Positions 24,474-30,850 of a stretch of DNA of 64,000 nt are shown in pieces. Position 1 is the stretch's first letter. The number at the start of each line of letters is the position of its first letter. The stretch covers positions 1,240,001 to 1,304,000 of the forward strand of contig NZ_BNEB01000005.1 in the NCBI RefSeq assembly GCF_016860545.1, read 5' to 3'. The notes beneath the pieces are model-generated. The model was not told the DNA's origin. It ran no database searches and worked only from the letters and a program-made list of their open reading frames with translations. The position numbers were made by a program, and so were the translations under genes. This DNA comes from Streptomyces asoensis. GTDB lineage: Bacteria > Actinomycetota > Actinomycetes > Streptomycetales > Streptomycetaceae.

Positions 24474-24545
24474 TGGTCCCGACCGGATTCGAACCGGCGT
24501 ATCCACCCTGAGAAGGTGGCGAGTCTGCCTCTGCTCTACGGGACC
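24474..24545 (-). tRNA. Atypical tRNA gene, anticodon CTC (Glu-like)
   Basis: Minus-strand cloverleaf of 72 bases: acceptor GGTCCCG/CGGGACC perfect with A73, anticodon stem CCACC/GGTGG around TTCTCAG (anticodon CTC), T arm GCCGG-TTCGAAT-CCGGT. The D arm GAGC-AGAGGCA-GACTC pairs with one bulged base in the same place as in the tRNA-like gene at 21.6 kb, with A-T here where the other has C-G. No encoded CCA. It does not look like the major Streptomyces tRNA-Glu, so it is either a minor isoacceptor or a specialised tRNA. Confidence 0.7.
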
Positions 24546-24708
24546 GCGCACGTGTCCGGACCGCCGGATGCGAGACCGGCGTGATCCTCCCGGGTCGGGC
24601 GGATCGCCTGTCCTCGCACCCCGTCCGGACGTGCCCCCGGATCGTAACCGCACCCCCGCGACGCGGTCATCGGATTTTCGGGGCCGCCGACGCCGACCGG
24701 GTGGCCGG

Positions 24709-24752
24709 CGGGCCGTGCGGTCAGCGGGCCGTGCGGTCAGCGGGCCGTGCGG
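24709..24752. repeat. 16-bp tandem repeat over the WhiB stop codon
   Basis: Two complete 16-base copies (24709-24724, 24725-24740) and a 12-base partial third. The second copy contains the TGA stop of the WhiB gene (24737-24739 on the complement). Confidence 0.85.
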
Positions 24753-24982
24753 CGGAGGTCGAGGCGCTCCTTCTCGGACAGGCCGCCCCAGACGCCGAAG
24801 CGTTCGTCGTTGGCCAGGGCGTAGTCGAGGCACGCGGGCCGCATGTCGCACATGCCGCAGATGCGCTTGGCCTCCCGGACCGAACTGCCGGGCTCGGGGA
24901 AGAAGAACTCCGCCCCGGTCTGTGCGCACAGCGCCTCACGCTGCCAGCCGAGGTCGGGTGTCGGGATCGTGTCGGTGTACAT
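24737..24982 (-). CDS. WhiB-like (Wbl) iron-sulfur regulator
   Basis: An 81-residue Wbl protein; these actinobacterial factors hold a 4Fe-4S cluster and act with sigma factors on transcription. The four cluster Cys are in LCAQTG, RICGMCDM and PACLDYA (C-x2-C-x5-C spacing), followed by the family turn GVWGGLSEKER and the basic C-terminal RRTAR. The ATG at 24982 gives MYTDTIPTPDLGWQ. From remembered gene order it corresponds to S. coelicolor WblH, but I cannot prove orthology. The stop lies in a tandem repeat. Confidence 0.92.
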   Translation of the reverse strand: MYTDTIPTPDLGWQREALCAQTGAEFFFPEPGSSVREAKRICGMCDMRPACLDYALANDERFGVWGGLSEKERLDLRRTAR

Positions 24983-25192
24983 GGCCAGGATCGTGCCCGG
25001 CGGCGAAAAACGTTCGATCAACGCCGGATATACGAGGCGTCGCGAAGCCCCCGGCCCATCGATGATGCTCCCGCGGGACCCTCCGGCGCACGGCGGCGCG
25101 CGGCACGCCCGACCGTCTTGCGGCAGCGATTGTCGGTGGGCGGTGCGAGACTCGGCAGTGCACAGGACGGGACCCCTGCGAGGAGGGCAATG

Positions 25193-25984
25193 ATGCTCAC
25201 CACCCGTTTCGTCGACGGCGCCCCCAACTGGGTCGACGTCGGCGCGACCGACATCGACCGCGCCGCCTCCTTCTACGGTGCTCTCTTCGGCTGGCGGTTC
25301 GAGTCGGCGGGACCCGAGGCGGGCGGCTACGGCTTCTTCCGGCTGGACGGCAGGACCGTGGCCGGCGGTATGCAGACCGGCCCCGGACAGGGACCGCCCG
25401 CGTGGACCGTCTACTTCCGCACACCGGACGCGCAGGCGACGGCCGAGACCGCCGAGCGCAGGCACGGCCGTGTCCTCCTCGCGCCGACGGACGTCATGGG
25501 CCAGGGCACGATGGCGGTCCTCGCCGATCAGGCCGGGGTGCCGTTCGGCCTCTGGCAGCCGGGCGGGACCAAGGGCGTGGACGTGGCGAACGAACCGGGC
25601 TCGCTGTGCTGGGTCGAGCTGTACACGCCGGACATCGCCGCGGCTGCCGCCTTCTACGACGCCACGCTGGGTCTGGAGACCTCGGCCGCGCCCTTCCCCG
25701 GCGGCGTCTACACCTGTGTCAACCCGGCGGGCGCCGGGGAGGATGCGATGTTCGGCGGGATCGTCCCGCTGGCCGACGACCCCACCGAGGCCGGGTCCGG
25801 CGCGTACTGGCTTCCCTACTTCGAGGCCACCGACGTGGACGCGGTGGCGGGCCGGGCGCAGGAGCTGGGCGGCCGGGTGCGGATGCCCGCCACCGACGTG
25901 GAGGGCGTGGGCCGCATCGCCAAGCTGGCCGACCCTTCCGGGGCACGCTTCGCGGTGATCAGGAGCGCGGCGCAGACCATGTGA
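25193..25984 (+). CDS. VOC family (glyoxalase/bleomycin-resistance fold) protein, two domains
   Basis: A 263-residue protein of two tandem vicinal-oxygen-chelate domains: PNWVDVGATDIDRAASFYGALFGW in the first and LCWVELYTPDIAAAAAFYDATLGL in the second, each ending in a DPSGARFAV- or DQAGVPFGLW-type strand. Such proteins bind small molecules or metal and act as glyoxalase-like enzymes, dioxygenases or drug-binding proteins; the ligand here is unknown. Two ATGs occur at 25190 and 25193; the second sits better behind AGGAGGG (25181-25187). It diverges from the WhiB gene across about 210 bases. Confidence 0.85.
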   Translation: MLTTRFVDGAPNWVDVGATDIDRAASFYGALFGWRFESAGPEAGGYGFFRLDGRTVAGGMQTGPGQGPPAWTVYFRTPDAQATAETAERRHGRVLLAPTDVMGQGTMAVLADQAGVPFGLWQPGGTKGVDVANEPGSLCWVELYTPDIAAAAAFYDATLGLETSAAPFPGGVYTCVNPAGAGEDAMFGGIVPLADDPTEAGSGAYWLPYFEATDVDAVAGRAQELGGRVRMPATDVEGVGRIAKLADPSGARFAVIRSAAQTM

Positions 25985-26058
25985 GACCACGCCGTCGCCC
26001 CAGGCCCCCAACCCCCGACCTCCACAATGCGCCGCCCCCGTCCGTCCGTCGGGCAGGC

Positions 26059-27084
26059 CTAGGCCGATGCTCGGCGCACCAGGGTGGTCGGCAGGACCAC
26101 CGCGCCCGTCTCCTCGTCGGCGACCCGGCGGTCGAGGCGGCGCAGCAGGAGGCGGGCCATGATCCGGCCCATCTCCTCGATGTCCTGACGGACCGTCGTC
26201 AGCGGCGGGTCGCTCTGTTCGGCGACCGGCAGCATGTCGTCGAAGCCGACCACGGCGACGTCCTCGGGCACCCGCCGTCCGTGTGCCCGCAGGACCCGCA
26301 GGGCGCCCGAGGCGGCGAGGTCGTTGGCGGCGAACACGGCGTCCAGGTCGGGACGGCGTGCGAGGAGTTCGCGCATGGCCCGTTCGGCGCCGCCCGGCGT
26401 GAAGTCGCTCTCGACGACCAGCCGCGGATCGCTGTCGCCCATGACCTCGCGGTATCCGTCGAGCCGGTCCGCGGCGGACGTCTGGTCGAGAGGGCCGGTG
26501 ATGTGCGCGATACGGGTACGGCCGAGCCCGGCGAGCAGGCGTACGGCTTCACGGGCGCCGCCGCGGTTGTCGCTGTCGACGTAGACCACGTCCCGCGTGC
26601 CGTCGCTCCAGCCGGGACGGCCGCCGAACACGGTGGGGACGCCGGCGCCCTGGATCAGTCCGGGCAGCGGGTCGTCGAGGTGCAGGGAGAACACCAGGGC
26701 CCCGTCGACATGGCCCCCGGCGAGGTAGCGGGCGACGCGCGCGTGGTCGTCGCGGCCCTCGGTGAGCAGCAGGACGAGCTGGTTGTCGTGGGCGGTCAGC
26801 TCCTTGCTGATGCCGCGCAGTTGGAGCGCGAAGAAGGGGTCGGCGAAGACCCGGGTCTCCGGTTCGGCGATGACCACGGCGATCGCGTCGTGCCGCTTCG
26901 TCACGAGGCTGCGCGCCGCCTGGTTGGGGACGTAGCCGAGTTCCTCCACGGCCTGCCGGACCCTCTCGACGAGCGGTTCGCGCACCCCGTCCCCGCCGTT
27001 GACGACCCGTGACACGGTCGCCCGGGAGACCCCGGCCCGTGCGGCCACGGCCTCCAGCGTGGGGCGCGACGCTGTCTCGGTCAC
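26059..27084 (-). CDS. LacI family transcriptional regulator
   Basis: A 341-residue sugar-responsive repressor. The LacI helix-turn-helix is complete: TLEAVAARAGVSRATVSRVVNGGDGVRE followed by hinge helix NQAARSLVTKR. The periplasmic-binding-like effector domain shows the usual FADPFFALQLRGISKEL, HITGPLDQTSAADRLDGYREVM and AVFAANDLAASGALRVL segments. A perfect 12-bp palindrome of the LacI type lies 57 bases before its start, so self-regulation is likely. The neighbouring secreted sugar-oxidation genes are possible targets, but no second copy of the palindrome was found at them. Confidence 0.92.
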   Translation of the reverse strand: MTETASRPTLEAVAARAGVSRATVSRVVNGGDGVREPLVERVRQAVEELGYVPNQAARSLVTKRHDAIAVVIAEPETRVFADPFFALQLRGISKELTAHDNQLVLLLTEGRDDHARVARYLAGGHVDGALVFSLHLDDPLPGLIQGAGVPTVFGGRPGWSDGTRDVVYVDSDNRGGAREAVRLLAGLGRTRIAHITGPLDQTSAADRLDGYREVMGDSDPRLVVESDFTPGGAERAMRELLARRPDLDAVFAANDLAASGALRVLRAHGRRVPEDVAVVGFDDMLPVAEQSDPPLTTVRQDIEEMGRIMARLLLRRLDRRVADEETGAVVLPTTLVRRASA

Positions 27085-27140
27085 TTCGGAGCTCCTCCTG
27101 GCCGGCTGCGGCTCAGGATAGCTCCGCGGAGGGCCCGGGT

Positions 27141-27152
27141 GAGAGCGCTCTC
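27141..27152. promoter_or_regulatory. LacI-type operator GAGAGCGCTCTC
   Basis: Perfect 12-bp palindrome with the central GCGC typical of actinobacterial LacI/CebR-like operators, in the 81 bases between the laccase stop and the lacI-type gene start. Confidence 0.65.
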
Positions 27153-27165
27153 CGACCTGCGGTCC

Positions 27166-28173
27166 TCAGTGTTCGTGCGCCCCGCCCGTCCCGGCGGCCC
27201 CGTGGGTCTCGCCGGCCTCGTGGGCCCCGTGGGGCTCGTAGCCGGGGATCGTGCCGTCGGGCTTCTTCACCAGGAACAGTCCGACCATCCCCATGTCCGA
27301 GTGGCTCTGCACATGGCAGTGGTACATCCACGCTCCGGCCCCCACCCCCTCCCCCGCGATCACCTGGAAACCGAAGGAGTCGGCCGGGCCCACGATCTTG
27401 TTGTCGATCACCTGGCTGGGGTCGTCGGGACCGGTGAGCAGACCGGTGCGGTTGTCGGCCCAGCGGTGACCGTGCAGGTGGAAGGTGTGGTAGTACTCGC
27501 CGTGCGTGATCATCACGAACTCGACCCGGTCGCCCACCGTCGCCTCGAGGTCGGGGCCCTGATGGCCCGCGTGGGCGGGCCGGTTGTTGATGGTCATGTC
27601 GTTGAAGACGATCGTGTGGGTGACGTCGGGCAGGAGGTCGCCCTTGCGCCGGACGATCACCGGGCCGTACAGGCCCTTGCGGATGCCGACGGTGCCGTGT
27701 TCCGTGCCGACGACGTGGTCGTGGTAGTGCCAGTACCCCGCGCTGCCCGTCCGCCAGGTGCCGTCGGCGCGGCGGCCGGGGGCGTGGGTGCGCCAGGTGT
27801 AGGTGCGTGTGCCGCCGGGTTCGATGTCGCTGTGGTTCATCCTGGTGCCGTCGCTGGACGTCTCGTAGTCCAGGCCGTGGACATGCAGACTCGCGGCCAC
27901 GTCCAGGGTGTTCTCCACCTCGATGTGCAGGGTGTCGCCCTCGGTCAGTTCGATCAAGGGGCCGGGGACGGTCGCCTCGCCCTTCGCCGGGCCGTAGCCG
28001 AGCCGCCCGTCGGGGAGCTTCTCCATGTAGAGCTTGAGGTGCCTGACGGCCCCGCCCGGGGGTGCGGTGCTCGCCGGTCCTTCGGCGCTCGCCGCCCTCG
28101 GGCCGAGCGACAACGATGTCGCGACAGCGGCGCCGCCCAGCAGCACCCGGCGGTTGAATCCGCGTCTGTCCAT
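27166..28173 (-). CDS. Small two-domain laccase (SLAC-type multicopper oxidase)
   Basis: Exported copper oxidase of 335 residues that oxidises phenols and reduces oxygen to water. A twin-arginine signal (NRRVLLGGAAVATSL) begins the protein. Copper ligands are in SLHVHGLDYE, YWHYHDHVVG, HTFHLHGHRW and YHCHVQSHSDMGM, the last holding the type-1 Cys. Two cupredoxin domains rather than three mark it as the trimeric small laccase; it is very close to the S. coelicolor SLAC sequence as I remember it. It faces the quinoprotein dehydrogenase gene across 199 bases. The C-terminal tail is rich in Gly, Ala and His. Confidence 0.95.
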   Translation of the reverse strand: MDRRGFNRRVLLGGAAVATSLSLGPRAASAEGPASTAPPGGAVRHLKLYMEKLPDGRLGYGPAKGEATVPGPLIELTEGDTLHIEVENTLDVAASLHVHGLDYETSSDGTRMNHSDIEPGGTRTYTWRTHAPGRRADGTWRTGSAGYWHYHDHVVGTEHGTVGIRKGLYGPVIVRRKGDLLPDVTHTIVFNDMTINNRPAHAGHQGPDLEATVGDRVEFVMITHGEYYHTFHLHGHRWADNRTGLLTGPDDPSQVIDNKIVGPADSFGFQVIAGEGVGAGAWMYHCHVQSHSDMGMVGLFLVKKPDGTIPGYEPHGAHEAGETHGAAGTGGAHEH

Positions 28174-28372
28174 GCCGAACTCCCCATCCCGGTACGGAAT
28201 TTGCGACGATGAAGCGGGCGAGACCGTGGTGAACCCGTGAGACGGTACCGGGCGTTCCGCAGTTTCTCCACACCCAGGACAAAGTTCGTGCCATTGCGGT
28301 CATAGCTCTTGGCGAATCACGCAAACGGGGTCTAGCTTCCTTGGCGCTGCCGCCGTGACCGAGGAGGTGCCC

Positions 28373-30850
28373 ATGCACTTACGAGGGTTGAGAACCGGAA
28401 AACGGATCCGGGCGACCGTCGTGGCGTGCGGAACGCTCGTCGCCGGCCTGCTGTCCGCGCCCGCCGCGGACGCTCGCCCGGCTCCGGAACCACCGTTGAC
28501 AACGATGTCCGTCAAGTCGCCGCCGGGTGGCGCGAACGTACAGGTGCTGATCTTCCACGGTTCGGCCGCCGCCGGGGAGGAGTCGCCGGTCGTCGACGCC
28601 GGGATCGAGGCGATCGAGCGGATCGGCCTGTCCGGACCGGCGGACCGGCGCTTCGAGGTCGAGGCCACGGACGACGCCTCGGTCTTCACCGACGGAGCGC
28701 GACTGAGCAGGTACAACGCGGTCGTGTTCCTGACCGGGGGCGGTGACGTCCTCGACCCCGAGCAGGAGGCGGGGCTGGAGACCTACATGGAGGCCGGCGG
28801 CGGATTCGTCGGCGTCCACGACGCCGCCCGGGCGGAACCGTACTCGGACTGGTTCACCGGCCTCATCGGCGCCCGTCCGGCCGCCACGAGTCCGACGGCC
28901 GTGCAGCGGGCGACCGTCGAGGTGGGCGACCGCCGGCATCCGGCCACCGGGGAACTGCCGCTGGAGTGGAAGCGGCCCGACATCTGGGCGAACTGGGTGA
29001 AGAACCCGTCCGGCGAGGTGCACACCGTCGCCCGGGTGCGCGAGTCGACGTACCGGCCGGGCACCGGCGCCAACGGGGCCGACCACCCCATCAGCTGGTG
29101 CCGGGACTACGACGGGGGCCGCTCCTTCTACACCGGCATGGGCGGCACGGCATCCTCGTACGACGAGACGGACTTCCGGGCGCATCTGCGCGGCGCCCTG
29201 CTGTGGACGACCCGGCTGGTGCAGGCCGACTGCAAGGCGACCATCACCGGCAACTACAAGGCCGAGCGGCTGACTGCGGCCAATCTGCCCGGGCGCAACG
29301 ACCAGATCGGCGAACCGCACGGCCTGGTCACCGCGCCCGACGGACGCGTCCTGTACATCGGGCGCGGCGGGGCGGACTCGTCCCAGCCGGTGATCACCGA
29401 CTGGAACAACCCGGACGTGGGCAAGGGCAAGGGGCAGATCCACGTCTACGACCCGGCGACCGGGAAGGTCACGCTGGCCGGCGAGCTGACGGTCTTCGGC
29501 AACAAGGGCGGCGGGGACGAACTCGTCAAGGTCGAGGAGGGCCTCCTCGGCATCGAGCTCGATCCGCGCTTCGAGCAGAACGGCTGGGTGTACCTGCACT
29601 ACACGCCGCACTCGGGCGTCGACCGCAGCACCCGAATGGCCGAGCGGCGCGTCTCGCGCTTCACGCTCGACCGGGCCACCGAGCGGCTCGACCTCGGCAG
29701 CGAGAAGGTGCTGCTCGAGTGGCCGGTCCAGGTGCACAGTTGCTGTCACGCCGGGGGCGGGATGGCCTGGGACTCCAAGGACAACCTGTACATCGCCACC
29801 GGGGACAACAACTCCAGTGGTTTCAGCGACGGTTACTCCGGCAACAATCCGCAGCCGAACTACAAGGGAGTGTCCTTCGCCGACGCGCGCCGGACGGCCG
29901 GGAACACCCACAACCTCAACGGCAAGATCCTGCGCATCCATCCGGAGGCCGACGGCACGTACACGCTCCCCGCGGGGAACCTGTTCACGGGCCGGGAGAC
30001 CGCGGAGGGCGGCGGCAAGACCCGCGGCGAGATCTATGTGATGGGCGTGCGCAATCCGGCGCGCATCTTCGTCGACCGGACGACGGACGTCCTGTACGCG
30101 GGCTGGGTCGGTCCGGACGCGGGCGAGCCGTCGCCGACGTGGGGACCGGCGAAGTACGACACGTTCGCCGTCATCACCGGCGCGGGCAACCGGGGCTGGC
30201 CGTACTGCATGGGCAACAAGCAGCCCTACCGGGACCGCAACCTGCCCGACCCCTCGAAGCCGCTGGGCTGGTACGACTGCGACCACCCGAAGAACGAGTC
30301 GCCGAACAACGACGGGCTGGTCAACCTGCCGCCGGTCACCGGGAACAACATCTGGTACTCGCCCCAGGGCGGGGCGCCCGACTATCCGCGGGACGCGAAC
30401 GGGGTCCCCTCCTACCGCAAGGACCAGGCGACCTACGGGCTGCCGTGGCTCAAGGGCGGCGGGCAGGCGGCGATGAACGGGCCGGTCTACCGCTACGACG
30501 CCACGAGCGCGAGCACCGCCAAGTGGCCCGCGTACTGGGACGGCAAGTGGTTCGTCGGCGACTTCTACGACGCCGACCAGCCGCGCAACGCGGTGGTCAT
30601 GGACCCGCGGACGCAGGGCACGGGCGGACTGCCCGTCCACTCGGAGTCGCTGAAGAAGATCGTGCCGGTCGGCAACGACGGCATCAAGAACCTCATGGAC
30701 TGGAAGTTCGGTCCCGACGGCGCCCTGTACGTGCTCGACTACGGCCGCGGGTTCTTCACCTCGGACGCCAAGTCGGCGCTCTGGAAGGTCACTTACCGAG
30801 GCGGTGGTCCGACACCGGCCGCCGGTCTGCTGGCGAGGGGGTCGCTGTGA
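28373..30850 (+). CDS. Secreted ThuA-domain / PQQ-dependent sugar dehydrogenase-like protein, TTA at codon 3
   Basis: An 825-residue exported protein. The signal peptide (RIRATVVACGTLVAGLLSAPAADA) is followed by a ThuA-like glutamine-amidotransferase-fold domain (VQVLIFHGSAAAGEES ... GFVGVHDAARAEPYSDWFTGLIGA ... FYTGMGGTASSYDE) and, from about residue 310, a six-bladed soluble quinoprotein glucose/sorbosone-dehydrogenase propeller (GLLGIELDPRFEQNGWVYLHY, CHAGGGMAWDSKDNLYIATGDN, NLNGKILRIHP, GVRNPARIF, GPDGALYVLDYG). ATG at 28373 lies behind GAGGAGGT. Codon 3 is TTA, the leucine codon read only by the bldA tRNA; I found no other in-frame TTA in the window. The next gene overlaps its stop, so both are probably development-controlled. 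Confidence 0.88.
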   Translation: MHLRGLRTGKRIRATVVACGTLVAGLLSAPAADARPAPEPPLTTMSVKSPPGGANVQVLIFHGSAAAGEESPVVDAGIEAIERIGLSGPADRRFEVEATDDASVFTDGARLSRYNAVVFLTGGGDVLDPEQEAGLETYMEAGGGFVGVHDAARAEPYSDWFTGLIGARPAATSPTAVQRATVEVGDRRHPATGELPLEWKRPDIWANWVKNPSGEVHTVARVRESTYRPGTGANGADHPISWCRDYDGGRSFYTGMGGTASSYDETDFRAHLRGALLWTTRLVQADCKATITGNYKAERLTAANLPGRNDQIGEPHGLVTAPDGRVLYIGRGGADSSQPVITDWNNPDVGKGKGQIHVYDPATGKVTLAGELTVFGNKGGGDELVKVEEGLLGIELDPRFEQNGWVYLHYTPHSGVDRSTRMAERRVSRFTLDRATERLDLGSEKVLLEWPVQVHSCCHAGGGMAWDSKDNLYIATGDNNSSGFSDGYSGNNPQPNYKGVSFADARRTAGNTHNLNGKILRIHPEADGTYTLPAGNLFTGRETAEGGGKTRGEIYVMGVRNPARIFVDRTTDVLYAGWVGPDAGEPSPTWGPAKYDTFAVITGAGNRGWPYCMGNKQPYRDRNLPDPSKPLGWYDCDHPKNESPNNDGLVNLPPVTGNNIWYSPQGGAPDYPRDANGVPSYRKDQATYGLPWLKGGGQAAMNGPVYRYDATSASTAKWPAYWDGKWFVGDFYDADQPRNAVVMDPRTQGTGGLPVHSESLKKIVPVGNDGIKNLMDWKFGPDGALYVLDYGRGFFTSDAKSALWKVTYRGGGPTPAAGLLARGSL

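Noticed and set aside
21551..24545. tRNA-bounded integrative element (attL/attR)
   Set aside because: The two tRNA-like genes are different sequences and no integrase, excisionase or direct repeat of a tRNA 3' end was seen between them.
28379..30640. 753-codon minus-strand frame over the quinoprotein gene
   Set aside because: Antisense shadow; the plus strand has signal peptide, propeller motifs and a good ribosome-binding site.
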